The notes below the pieces were generated by a model. The model ran no database searches. It was not told the origin of the DNA and saw only the letters and a list, made by a program, of their open reading frames with translations. Of a DNA stretch of 64,000 nt, positions 24,504-34,893 are shown piece after piece. The translations under genes were made by a program, and so were the position numbers. The DNA lies in the NCBI GenBank assembly GCA_025504975.1, contig JANUWI010000001.1, positions 3,100,001 to 3,164,000 of the forward strand, in the 5' to 3' direction. The stretch comes from Plenodomus lindquistii. Taxonomy: Eukaryota; Ascomycota; Dothideomycetes; Pleosporales; Leptosphaeriaceae. The number at the start of each line of letters is the position of its first letter. Position 1 is the first letter of the stretch.

Positions 24504-26891
24504 GGTGAAGCACTGGGGCGCGGTAAGCTAGGCCATGTGTTGAGTGAACTGAAGTGACTTACGATAGAATCTCGCGGATTGTGTGGTGCAGATGCGAGAT
24601 GGAGGTATGGGACGTTGTTGTGGTGTGGTGTTGCAGTGTTGTGGTGAGAAATTTCCAGCGCCACAGAAAGGCAGTTGCGGTGGATTGCGACAACAAACAA
24701 CGCGCATGCCTAGCTCGAAACCCTGAGAACGACAAACAGCCGAATTTTGCAAAGCTTGAAATAGATAGTTGGGAGTGAAGTGATCAAGTGAATAAAGGAA
24801 GTGAATGGGCCTTGCAGTATGAGATGGACATAGAGAGGCAACGATTGATATCATGTGTCACGTTGGCAATGCGAGCCTCACCTTCACCACATCTAGAGTC
24901 GGTGTAGGAGGAATTGCTTTTGGCAAGTGAGTGGGATTGCACCAAGGAAGTAGAGTAAAGGGGATGATTGATTTTGCTCTGAGCAGAAGAATATGGCTAT
25001 ACATGTAGAAGAGCCCATAAAAGTGAGAACTGCGTTAGCAACCTGAGTTCGAACGTCTTTGAAGTAAAAACATGATTGGGGGTAAGATAATAGACACGCA
25101 GTGTATGAAAGTGAAGGAAATTCTGATTTGCCTGAACGCCATCAGACTTGTGTGGGTTTCTAGCCATGAGGGTTCCAACCAAAGGATGGGTCGAAACAAA
25201 ACCGTGGACAGTCAGCAAGCCCCTGGAAAGGGAATGATCAATGCATTTAGAGATGGATTGAAATATCTGGAGACAAGGGCAATTCCAGCGCAAGCATCCT
25301 GACCACCGTGAAGGAGTAAAGTCTTGTTCAGCGAGGGGCGTTGAGTCTACAATTGGGCGGCGACGTTGAATTGACAATTCGGCAGAGTACCTGGCCTAAT
25401 GGACCGACGCCAACACGACTTGGCGAATCGCGTCGCACGGAAGCGTGCTGGGTATATGTACCAAGACCAAAGCTGAGCGTGCTGGTATGCGCTGGTGAGA
25501 CAGGGATTGGAGACGGGGGCGGAACCGCGAAAAAGAATAGTTGAATGCGGTCTGTCAAACCAGGGAGACGGGTCGGAAGCCCATTTGACGCTGAATGTCT
25601 CGTCCACTAGAATGCTCGGTGTGAATGTCCTACATTGTCTACATGTCCGACATGGAAATGTGAGCAACACGATGTTACTGGTACTTACACAGTAGAGTGA
25701 TGAAGGGACACAACTCGGGACCTCGTCGTGCACAATGCAGAGTGCCACTCGTCCTCGAAGCGTGTGCAATTCCCGGGATGTTAGTAAGCAGTCGGCAATG
25801 GTGCGGAACGTGTCGGGCTCCTGCAACACCGGCCCTTTTGTCCCGCAGTGCCTGGGCTGGGCTTGGTCCACAATGCGGTGCAAGTGGTGTGCAACAACAC
25901 TAGCAGCTTGATCTTGTGGTCGTGGCCAGGACGGCAGGCCGCATACGGCAGACTGTTGTGTGGTGGCTGTCTGCAAGCAGCGTGTCGGCTCGTAGGGGCC
26001 GTCTGGCAGAAGGAAGGCTGGAGTGGCGGCTAGTCCCGAGGGACGGCCGTGGCCATGCAGAGCAGAGCCAAGCCAACACCAAAGACACTGACATGAATTG
26101 ATGCACATTGCAGGGTGGGCAGGCTGCAACTTGCAAGCACCAAGCAAGGAGGCGACTGGCCAAAAGCAGACACTCGAAACACGCCCGCAGCGCCGGGACG
26201 GCAGCACCAGCAAGAGCCGCCTCTTTGGCCTTTTGGCAGAGTTGCCGCATTCACACCGTCGCCCCGCCTTGCACCTTGCCGTGTCTCGTGGAACTCCTGC
26301 CATCACGTTTTTCTGCGTGCAGATCGCGGCCAGAATGGCCCTTGTCGGCTTCCGAGTGGAGTGGTGTGCTAGAGTATAGTCGATCCAGGTAGTCTAGTGT
26401 GTAGAGTAGTAGAGTCGAACAGCGCCTGCACGCTGCCGATTCGATCCCCTCGCCCAACCCGTCTTATCCTTTGCGTGCTTGGACTCTGGAGCATCTGTCT
26501 AGGTGTGCTGTACTCTCATCGCTTCCAACTGTGCCGCCGCCGTCCCTCTGCCAGCCCTCGCTCGCTTTCACTCTCGTGCCGCTAGCTACCACCCAGCCCA
26601 CCGTCAACCACTAACACCATCGTCGGCCTCAGCTCCGCGCCGCTGCATCCTTTAAGCCCTGCACGCCCTCATTTGTTACGCGAAGCTTGTCTTTCCCCGG
26701 CCTTTTGCTGACGTCGAGGCCCGCCCCGGTACAGGCGACCTTGTCAGCGTGGTACATGCCTGCAGGCGACCGTTCGTAGCGCATTGCATTCGCGACTCCG
26801 CCAGTCCGCCAGTTGCTTCCCACAGCTCACAACCACGCCCTGCCTCCAACCCTCACGCGTGCCCCCGCCTCGTTACATGGCCCCGGCAATC
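24504..26891. promoter_or_regulatory. Divergent intergenic region upstream of the coiled-coil and G-alpha genes
   Basis: About 2.4 kb between two divergently transcribed genes. The left end should hold the coiled-coil gene promoter; the right 600 bp is GC- and pyrimidine-rich and probably includes a G-alpha 5' leader. A 319-codon minus-strand frame (25347-26306) is the longest frame here, but its Cys/Arg/Pro/Ser-rich translation shows no domain. Confidence 0.5.
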
Positions 26892-28191
26892 ATGTGTTTT
26901 GGACGAAAGCCCGCCGCCGCCGACCCAGAGTCCAGGAAGAATGCCGAAATCGAAAAGAACCTCCGCGTCGACCGCAAGAGAGCAGAGCGCGAGGTGAAGC
27001 TGCTGCTGCTCGGTACGTGCCCCCAAGACCACCCCCCATTATGCGCGCGCATGCACAGTGCTAAGGCCAGGCCACAGGCGCGGGAGAGAGCGGCAAATCC
27101 ACAGTGCTCAAGCAGATGCGCATCATCAACGCAGGCGGATTCCAGAATCTTGAGCGCAAAACATGGCGCGCCACCATCTTCAACAATCTGGTCTCGGCCT
27201 TCCAGACAATCTACGCGGCCATGCAGGAGGACGACACCGATTTCGAGGACGAGGACAACATTGTATGGCCTACACAAGCCCCACCCACGACCCACGACAG
27301 GCTGGCTAACTCCCCATCTAGCGCTACTCGGAAATGGTCAACTCGGCACCTGACATTGGCACCGAGGAGCCCATGCCTGAAGAGTTTCTCACTGCCTTCA
27401 ACTGCCTCTGGGCCGACAAGGGCGTGCAGCTCACCATCCTAAGGGGCAACCAATATGCCCTGCACGACAATTTAAACTAGTGCGCCATATCCATCTACTC
27501 TCCATCTTGCCTTTTGCCTGCTAACCATCTCAGTTTTTTCCAGGACATTGACCGACTGTTCCAAAAAGACTTCCTCCCCACGGACCAGGACATTCTGCGC
27601 ACGCGGCTACGGACAACAGGTATATCCGAGACGATTTTCGAACTGGGAAATCTCACATACAAGATGGTCGATGTCGGTGGACAGCGGTCGGAGCGAAAGA
27701 AGTGGATCCACGTCTTTGACAATGTCCAGGTGGTGCTGTTCCTGGTCGCCATCAGCGGTTACGACCACGTCCTGGTAGAAGATCGCAACGGGGTAGGTCA
27801 AGTCCCTGGGCTATCTATTAAACCAAACTAACACCCGTACTAGAATCAAATGCACGAGGCTCTCATGCTCTTCGAGTCCATTTCAAACTCAAAGTACTTC
27901 GAGAAGTCTGCGCTTATCCTATTCCTCAACAAAATCGACCTCTTCCGCGAAAAGATAGCGGGAGGCATGAGCCCAATCTGCAAAGTCTTCCCAGACTACA
28001 CTGGGGCACCGACAGACATTGAGGCTGGCATGGAGTTCTTCGCCAACAAATTCCGCAACCTGGTTCGACAGCCGAAGAAGGAGGTCTATGTTCATTACAC
28101 GAACGCAACAGACACAAACCTGCTCAAGATCACCATGGCATCCGTACAGGACATGATTGTGCAACGCAACCTCAATGCCCTCATCTTATAA
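26892..28191 (+). CDS. ganA: Heterotrimeric G-protein alpha subunit, GNA-2/GanA (group II) type
   Basis: GTP-binding alpha subunit that relays signals from seven-transmembrane receptors. Exons 26892-27012, 27078-27262, 27322-27479, 27534-27792 and 27844-28191 give 356 residues, the normal G-alpha length. P-loop GAGESGKST at 41-49; switch I region LRTRLRTTGI near 176-185; switch II DVGGQRSE at 201-208; NKID at 270-273; a late ATDT motif in TNATDTN. The start MCFGRK matches my memory of the group II fungal subunit (GNA-2). Position 2 is Cys, not Gly, so N-myristoylation is not expected, though palmitoylation at Cys2 is possible. There is no Cys four residues from the C-terminus (ends LNALIL), so no pertussis-toxin site. 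An in-frame ATG five codons upstream could also be used. A receptor such as the PTH11-like protein about 8 kb away is an attractive but unproven partner. Confidence 0.93.
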
Positions 28192-28307
28192 TAATGAGCG
28201 GCCTGCGCGCTTTTAGAATATTACCACGGCCCTCTTGGGAGATCCATGGTCCGCCGGCCACCAACTTCCAGACGGAGCTTCGCAATAGTACGAGCTCCAA
28301 TCCCAGT

Positions 28308-28350
<43 letters not shown>

Positions 28351-29582
28351 AGACGGCGTGCGGTGGAACGCCAAAAAGGACCATTTTCCATTCTATACCC
28401 TCCACATTCAGTACTTTATACTTGTTCTCCATCTTCTTCTACTCTTTTGCCTTGTTTCCATGACGATATCACGACATAATCCCCGATTTGTGTACGAGCA
28501 AGCGCACATCTACATTGGTAGATTTAATTCTACCAACGGCGGTTCGACTGCTCTCTCATCTCTGTTTACATTGCAGCATAAGCGTACGGCTGGCGAGGAT
28601 ATCTGCTCATCTGTAATTGGAGCCTGCCTCTCAATCAAGTTTCTCAAGACGATGGAAAACAAAACACGGTGTGTAGAGAGACTAGTAATGGACTCTGTCA
28701 GACGAGCCCGATCAGACTATTCGAATCGAGTCTATTTTGCAGAAGCTGCAATGCTGCTCAACGCGAGTCATTTGAGCTTGACAAGGGGCTGGTTTTTGAA
28801 TCCTGCTCAAGCCGACCGCTGTCACAGACCTCGACTGCAACTGCAGGTGCAACCGAATTTGATTGTCGAAGGAGTAGTACCAAGTGCCGACTGTGGCACA
28901 GCAGCAAAGGATGCTGAAGAGTTGAGATTAACCAGGAATATAGGCGGCATGCGGAAGTCGATGCGAATCGAACTACAGGCTTTATGGTTCGCCGCGATCC
29001 ATGGCGTCTTTTGCATGGGAGATACAAGTGGGATGTCAGATTAGAGACGTTGACTATGCACGGGTACGGCGTAGCAGGCGCGGCCACTAGCAAAGACAAG
29101 GCCGCGCGCCTGCAGTCCGATTTGGCGAGCTGGTGGATACCGGTCGCTGGCAGTGTGATCATGCAGTGGTCTAATGGCGCGGGTATGGTGGGCCTGCGGC
29201 TTGGAAAGTGCGCTGTTGTTTGAGTGATGTCCTCCGCGGGGGAGAGCGTGGGGGTGGAACGAGGTGATCAGAGCTGACACTGGGGTGCGGTACACTCGGG
29301 ACAGATTCCGTCGGTCGAGGATTTCAGCCACTACAATTCATTCAATGAGTCTCAACAAAAGATGGTCAGGGGTTTACATGTCTTGTGATAGTCCAAAGCC
29401 TCATGACATTCTAAAGTTCCCATGTTCATTCCCGCGGCGATGTTCTCGTGACTCGCATGTGATTGGCCGAAAAAGACTTGGCGCGACGACGTGCAGCAAG
29501 GCCTGACTGCCAGCCTTGAGCCGCATGCAACCCACAGCAACCTTGGAACAGGCCTCACCACCAAACTCGTCGACTGCGCACC
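28192..29582. other. Intergenic interval of about 1.4 kb with GA microsatellite
   Basis: G-alpha 3' region followed by the mS38 gene promoter. A 228-codon plus-strand frame (28358-29044) was not accepted because its translation shows no domain and begins in 3' untranslated sequence. Nothing else is recognised. Confidence 0.55.
28311..28343. repeat. (AG)16 dinucleotide microsatellite
   Basis: Perfect AG repeat about 120 bp beyond the G-alpha stop codon, probably in its 3' untranslated region. Confidence 0.95.
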
Positions 29583-30597
29583 ATGTTCTCGCCCGCCATC
29601 GGGAGGGCTGCCCGCTCGGCCAACACCCTCTCTGCTGCCCCCGCCAGCTGCTTTTTGCGCACTGCCCTGAACTCTGCGCCGCAACAGTGCTTCCGCCCCG
29701 GTCATCAACGGCGCCTGTCGTCGTCAAAGCCAGCCCCCCCACCAAGCAGCAAGAAGAAGGCTGCAGCGGTCGAAGAGAATGTTTCGGTGGAATCCGAGGG
29801 CGCAGGGCGCGCTTCAGCAGGCACCAAGAAGAAACAGAAAGAGGCTGCGGCCGCGATACCGAAGCACAACATCCCCTACGTGGGGCCTACAGAGCACATG
29901 AACTCGGCTGGTAGGTTGTGGCCGCAAGCAATACCGTGTCATGTGCTGACCCGTCGCAGACGTCAAGTTTGTCTCCTTCTTCGGCCTCCATCGCCCCATG
30001 TCCCCCAAGCGATCGCTACCACACCCCACCTCGACTGCCGAGTTCAATGCCCTCTTCGATCCCGCCAGAGCTCGCGACACGCAACGAATACAAGCCATCA
30101 ACAGCGTACTCCAGAATTCCCTCAACACCCTCAACAATGTCATCGATAATCTCGAGGGTGCGCATACCGCCCAGTCCGTAGATTTCGCCGAACACGCAGC
30201 CGAACAGGACGAGTCCATGTTCCACCTTGATCAGGAGCACGAGCATTGGAGATACGACATGCACGCGTGGGGACAACGCCTGCTCCCCTTTGCGCCTCCA
30301 CCTGCGCCCACACCATACGATGCGCTTACGGGCCAGCTCAAGGCCATTGCGCGCAGCCTCTCCGGCGGCAACGACGGCGCCATCACACAAGTTCCACTAC
30401 CAGCTCTACGTGTGAGCCGATCGACACTAATTGATCGGCTGACACCGTTCAGGCAGCATGTTGCACGCCGGCGGTACAGGCCCGGTATGCTGCTCATCAG
30501 TGTCAAGAGACAGAGAAAGCTGAAGATGAAGAAGCACAAATACAAGAAGCTTATGAAGAAGACGAGGTTGCTGAGGAGGAAGCTAGATAGGCTATAG
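29583..30597 (+). CDS. Mitochondrial small ribosomal subunit protein mS38 (Cox24/AURKAIP1 family)
   Basis: Mitoribosomal protein; the family's C-terminal basic helix binds rRNA, and yeast Cox24 is needed for normal COX1 expression. Exon 1 is 29583-29910 and exon 2 29960-30597 (321 residues as read). The N-terminus is a likely mitochondrial presequence, rich in Arg, Ala and Ser and lacking acidic residues (MFSPAIGRAARSANTL). A conserved HNIPYVGPTEHMNSAD segment spans the first intron. The end carries the defining motif KMKKHKYKKLMKKTR followed by LLRRKLDRL. Within exon 2, positions 30413-30457 have donor (GTGAGC), branch-like CTGAC and acceptor (GCAG) signals and are exactly 45 nt, so they may be an in-frame intron. 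Removing it would shorten the protein by 15 residues without changing the C-terminus. Confidence 0.9.
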
Positions 30598-31827
30598 TGG
30601 AGCATAGCGAACGAGGTCGGGGTAGGATCCTCTCAGCACCACTCTGAAGCAAGCGTCACGCCGACCATATGCCCGGCGGATTTTTACGGCATCTACCCCT
30701 GTTCTGCGATTCCATGGCCATTTATATGGATAGCTGTAGGAAGCATCGGCCGAATCGGCGCTTTCTTCTACGTCATCGGTTCACCAGCCTTTTATTTCCC
30801 ACCATCACGGTCTCTGCAGAATACCAAGTGAACAAACTGAACTCTATCTTCACTGATCTCGGTCTTTTCTGGGAAATGTTCTAGCTGCTGACGATGATCT
30901 GACAGCATGGCATTTCCTTTCCCCATTGTCGCCACGGATTGTGCATAATCATACTGCCTTGAACCATGAAATTGTGTTTACCGACATAACTCCATCCTTT
31001 CGCTGACGCTGCCTAGACAAAGTCCTCTCACACCATTCGAGCACCACTCCAAACGCATGAACCATCGGCACTGTCAAACGCAACTGGTATGCTGGTTACA
31101 GATGTCGCGTAGGCGGCTGAAACGCAACCGCGACTTGTCCCGTCGCAACGCACGGATCCCATACCACCTCCACTCACCACACCACACACAAAGACGAGCT
31201 TTTAGAACAGCTCGAGAACATGTTTGCCCCGCAACACACCTCCTTCCAAGGTTAGCAGACCGCCATTATGGCTCAAGGCGGTTGCAGCCCGGCAATCAAA
31301 CGTTCCAGCAGGCGCAAGACGGCATGACGGTTTGGCAGACAGCGCTCCCCAAGCAATTTTCCACTGGTGAGAGGGTTTTCCGGGCACGCACTGGGACTCG
31401 AAGGAGCGCCTTGGTAGGGCGCGCTGTACAGGTATGAGACAGATGCCACGGTCATCGGTATCCGTTATGGCTAGTCAAGGCGCCTACGATGAGGCAACTC
31501 AATGACCCGGACGAAAGGGGGGAAGGACGAATAATCAATCCAGCAGAGAGGCAAGGCAGTATAAGACTGTCCTCGTATCCGCCAGATGATGAAATTGTTC
31601 AGCAACTTACGACGCACACACTCGACAAGTAGCAACTCCTGTTCTTGGGTTTCCTCCCTTCTTCCCTCTTTGCTTTCTTCTGCATACCTTACGTTCTTTA
31701 GGCCCAGGTCGGCTCAATACTTCATACAACATACTAAGAGCTAGTTCTCTCATTTTTATACACCCTTCTACACAATCACTTTTCTTCGTATTCACCCAAT
31801 CTCCATATCACGAGTCCAACCGCAAAA
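30598..31827. other. Intergenic interval of about 1.2 kb; promoter of the secreted repeat protein
   Basis: No gene recognised. The right end has a pyrimidine-rich tract (about 31645-31685) and a TATA-like TTTTTATACAC near 31754, about 75 bp before the start codon of the next gene, consistent with a well-expressed promoter. Confidence 0.45.
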
Positions 31828-33072
31828 ATGGTGTCCAAATCCCTCCTCATCGCCGCCACAATCGCCTACGTCGAAGCCCGCTTCGGCCAAGAACAAATCC
31901 CCATCCCCGCCATCTCCGCCGTCCAAGGCGGCGACCCCGGCGCCGCAGCCACCATCGCAGGAGCCGCCATCTCGGACCTCCTAGGCGCAGCGGACCCCTG
32001 CGCCAAATTGACACGAGCAGACCAAGTCCTCACCGAACTGGGTGGAGGCGCCGACGCCCTCGCCGCAGCCATTGGCCTCGTCACAGCAGAGAAGAACACG
32101 AACCCTTTTGCCAATGGCAATGTGCAGAATGTTTGTGGGGATGCGAGTTTGCCTGCTTCTGCGGAGTTGAGGGGCATCACGCCGTTGATTGATCCGGATG
32201 TCGATGTTGATGGGGCGGCGGCGGCGTTGTCGGCTAGTAGTGCGGCGAATCCGTTGGCTGCGGAGGGGTTGAGTGTTTTTGATCTTATGGACCAGGCTGG
32301 GCTTGGGGGGCTGGTTGCTTCGAGTGTTGGGGGTGCTGGGGCTGGGGCTGGGGCTGGGGCTGGGGCTGATGCTGGTGCTGGTGCTGGAGCTGGAGCTGGA
32401 GCTGGAGCTGGAGCTGGAGCTAATGCTGATGCTGATGCTGGAGCCGCTGCTGGTAACAATGCCAATGCCGGTAACAACAACAACAACAACGCCAACGCTG
32501 GACAAGATGATGCTGCCGACCTAGTGTGTGGTGGTGGTGGTGGTGCCGCAGCTGGCAATGCCAACGCTGGTAACGCAACTGTAGACGCTGGAAACAACAA
32601 CGCAAATGCTGGGAACAACAACAACGCAAACGCCGACAACGATGCCACCGCCAACAACGGCGCAGCTACAGGAGCCGACGCAGCAGCCGGCGTAGACTTC
32701 GGCCAATGCACCCCCACCATAACCTTCCAAGGCGGCGAAGGCAACCGCCCCGCCACAGAATTCACCTTCCAAATCGCCGACCCCCTCGCCCGCGGCGGCC
32801 AAGGCGAAGCCCTAAACCCAAACATCATCACCAACGCCCTCTGCAACCAACTCACCAACGTGTGTGGTGCCAACGACGCTGCTGTTGCGCTGTGCGAGGA
32901 TGGGAAAGCTCAGGTTGAGGCGGCGGGCACGAGGGATAAGAGTACGGCGGATTTGTTTAATGCGGCTTTGGGGTTTGCGGGCGCGGTGACGAATCCTGAT
33001 GGGGGGCCCGAGGATGTACCTGCTGCGAAGAGGGGGTTGGGAAGGAGGATGAGGAGGGGGTTGAGGGCTTAG
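31828..33072 (+). CDS. Secreted Ala/Gly/Asn-repeat cell-wall-type protein
   Basis: Intronless frame for a 414-residue predicted extracellular protein. A short signal peptide (MVSKSLLIAATIAYVEA, cleavage likely after residue 17) starts it. A conserved globular N-domain follows, including DPCAKLTRADQVLTELGG and TNPFANGNVQNVCGDASLP. About residues 168-205 are Gly-Ala repeats, then an Asn/Ala/Gly-rich section to about residue 285. A second globular part (FTFQIADPLARGGQGEALNP, ALCNQLTNVCG) carries more cysteines. Related fungal proteins are, as far as I recall, often mislabelled 'circumsporozoite protein' because of the Asn repeats; any such similarity is compositional. The end is strikingly basic after a Lys-Arg pair (401-402), a possible Kex2 site. 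No GPI signal is visible. Function unknown; wall or matrix protein is an inference. Confidence 0.88.
   Translation: MVSKSLLIAATIAYVEARFGQEQIPIPAISAVQGGDPGAAATIAGAAISDLLGAADPCAKLTRADQVLTELGGGADALAAAIGLVTAEKNTNPFANGNVQNVCGDASLPASAELRGITPLIDPDVDVDGAAAALSASSAANPLAAEGLSVFDLMDQAGLGGLVASSVGGAGAGAGAGAGADAGAGAGAGAGAGAGAGANADADAGAAAGNNANAGNNNNNNANAGQDDAADLVCGGGGGAAAGNANAGNATVDAGNNNANAGNNNNANADNDATANNGAATGADAAAGVDFGQCTPTITFQGGEGNRPATEFTFQIADPLARGGQGEALNPNIITNALCNQLTNVCGANDAAVALCEDGKAQVEAAGTRDKSTADLFNAALGFAGAVTNPDGGPEDVPAAKRGLGRRMRRGLRA
32334..32460. repeat. In-frame GCTGGG/GCTGGA tandem repeat inside the secreted protein gene
   Basis: GGGGCT, GGTGCT, GGAGCT and GATGCT hexamer units encode the Gly-Ala (and Asp-Ala) repeat block. 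Hexamer-level homogeneity suggests recent expansion, so copy number may differ between strains. Confidence 0.9.
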
Positions 33073-33807
33073 GAGGTTGTTGATGTTAGTATGCATGGCG
33101 GGTGTGGTCTTGGGGGGAGAATGGGAGAAGTGGGTTGTGTATTAAGATACCAGGTATGACGATTTTGATAAGCGAGGTGGACGTTTTATTTTTACTCTTG
33201 TAAGATTCTTTCCGGATGGATGGTTGTTTAGCTATGGCAATTTTATTAGAGTGTGTGCTGCCGATTACTTGTTCTCTTGTTTTTATTTGAACGTGGATGT
33301 TGATGATTTATCTCTGAGTCGATGCTGCAAGTAGGACGAGATGGGGATAATACACAGGCGCTCGTTCTTATTGTGTCCCTATCTTATGTTGACAGCATGA
33401 TGCGTGATACTATATAGTAGTGGGGGAGATAACAAAAGTAATAGAATCTTATGTAATAACACCTCTAATCTTTGTAGAGAATACGCGTTCAATCTAACTA
33501 CTGTTAATAGACTTGTTGATGTGGTGTGGTAGTTATAGTGAACAATATAAGTGACTTTGGAGACTTGATAAATACGAGCTCCATCGTACAGGAATCGCCG
33601 CGGCTTCGTTGCGAGGGTCGTCGATTCAGATGATGGTAAGATTTCGACACGTGTACCACGTCTTCCCCCAGACATAACATACAAAAGTAATGCAGGTCAG
33701 GCAGTCATGTGAGTGAGCAAACTATCATTATTCCCTATCTAATCGTAGTCTTTCTACCTTCCCATTACGAACCACATACCATGACATGAAAATCGATTCA
33801 TGCAGCC
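33073..33807. other. Intergenic interval holding repeat copy A
   Basis: About 735 bp between the convergent ends of the secreted repeat protein and RING genes. AT-rich compared with its flanks, and about a third of it is the repeat element at 33351-33589. Confidence 0.6.
33351..33589 (+). mobile_element. Copy A of the ~230-bp terminal-inverted-repeat element
   Basis: Left end TACACAGGCGCTCGTTCTTA and right end TACGAGCTCCATCGTA (reverse complement TACGATGGAGCTCGTA) are imperfect inverted repeats. Shares the TGTGTCCCTA...GTTGACAGCATG block with copy B (TGTGTCCCTA...GTTAACAGCATG). Many differences are transitions. Non-coding. Confidence 0.65.
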
Positions 33808-34893
33808 TTACGACCGATCAGAACAACGAAAAGCAAACATACACCTCCGACACAACGCACAATCGTACTTCCTCGCCATTCCACTCTTCAACTGCGACAT
33901 CAGGCAGTCCGCGCAGAACATGTGACCGCAGGTTCCAAGCCGACGCATGCTCCGTTGTGGCTCGAGACAGATACTGCAGTCGGTGTTTACTTCGGTTGAG
34001 ACGCTGTCTAGTATGGCGATGCGTCTGGATAAAGCGGGGAGAAGAATGTGGATCGGGTTTGTGGAAAAGGTAGAAGGGTTTTCTGTTGCTGGAGATATTG
34101 CAGTTGAGAAGGTAGAGATGGCGTTGGTGATGCGGGAGACGAGGCCGCTGGGTGCGGGAGTAGGGGATGGGTGAGATTGGGACTCTTCGCGTGGATGGAC
34201 GAATGGCGTGGTAGAGTTTGTTGGGAGGACTGATTGAACAATAGCCAACTGCTCCTCGAAGGTTCTTCGCATGAAGTCTGCGTGTGCTATCGAATGAGGC
34301 TGCTGTCGGTTTCGATGTGGCAGAGCATCTGTGGCGCTGGGTACGTTTTCTGACGTTGTAGCTCGAGATGAACGTCTCCGGCGGTGCGGTAGTATGGTTC
34401 TGGCGACAATGTTTGGAGACGAGGGGCGTTGGGGACTCGATGCAGGCCTTGTTTCGGAGGAAGATGAAGTGTCTCTCTGTTCGACAACCGAAGTGTTGGA
34501 TGGGCGACGTCGGTCTCTATGCGACACATTTGTAGTCGACACAGAAGAGGACGCAATCGTCAGAGGCGCCATTGATCTCCGAGTCCTCGGAGCAGCAACT
34601 GCATGGTCAGGACAGAGCCAACGTCCCTCGAAATCTCGATCCAAAGCGATCTGTACACATGCGTGCGTATTACCAGTGCGGTGATTGGGAGGTCGTTCAA
34701 CTATTGCATCGCACTGGTCTGCATGATCGGCGCAATACCATGACTGGGTGAGGACATCGACACAGGTAGCTCGTTGGAATCCATCATATTTGCACAATGG
34801 CACACCGAAACGGGCATATCCGATACAATAGGCACAGAGCCATTTGTCGGAAAAGGCGTAGTAGATGCTCGCTGGGTTGGGGCATCCGCGATA
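33808..34893 (-). CDS. RING-finger protein with Cys/His-rich N-terminal repeats; 5' end unresolved
   Basis: Probable E3 ubiquitin ligase. The C-terminus has a C3HC4 RING: CSICLEP, then GTCGHMFCADCL and CALCRRC. The N-terminal part has repeated units ending W-[LY]-C-x-[YD]-[CH]: DKWLCAYC, CVDVLTQSWYCADH and CVQIALDRDFEGRWLCPDH, suggesting a zinc-binding repeat region I cannot name. A long Ser/Thr/Arg-rich, probably disordered middle links the two. The open frame starts at a TAG (34894-34896); no in-frame ATG precedes the Cys-rich repeats, so the true start lies in an upstream exon or the TAG is a nonsense mutation. GAGTAG just before the frame could serve as an acceptor, but I found no donor giving an ATG-initiated exon. 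The coordinates cover the open frame only (361 codons plus stop). It is flanked by two repeat copies (A and B). Confidence 0.75.
   Translation of the reverse strand, partial: YRGCPNPASIYYAFSDKWLCAYCIGYARFGVPLCKYDGFQRATCVDVLTQSWYCADHADQCDAIVERPPNHRTGNTHACVQIALDRDFEGRWLCPDHAVAAPRTRRSMAPLTIASSSVSTTNVSHRDRRRPSNTSVVEQRDTSSSSETRPASSPQRPSSPNIVARTILPHRRRRSSRATTSENVPSATDALPHRNRQQPHSIAHADFMRRTFEEQLAIVQSVLPTNSTTPFVHPREESQSHPSPTPAPSGLVSRITNAISTFSTAISPATENPSTFSTNPIHILLPALSRRIAILDSVSTEVNTDCSICLEPQRSMRRLGTCGHMFCADCLMSQLKSGMARKYDCALCRRCMFAFRCSDRS

Noticed and set aside
28358..29044. 228-codon plus-strand frame after G-alpha
   Set aside because: Begins in probable 3' untranslated sequence next to an AG microsatellite; no recognisable protein features beyond a short hydrophobic stretch.
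31866..32873. 335-codon minus-strand frame opposite the secreted repeat protein
   Set aside because: It is the antisense of Gly-Ala/Asn repeat codons; the translation is Pro/Ala/Leu-biased without a domain, while the plus strand has a signal peptide and conserved segments.
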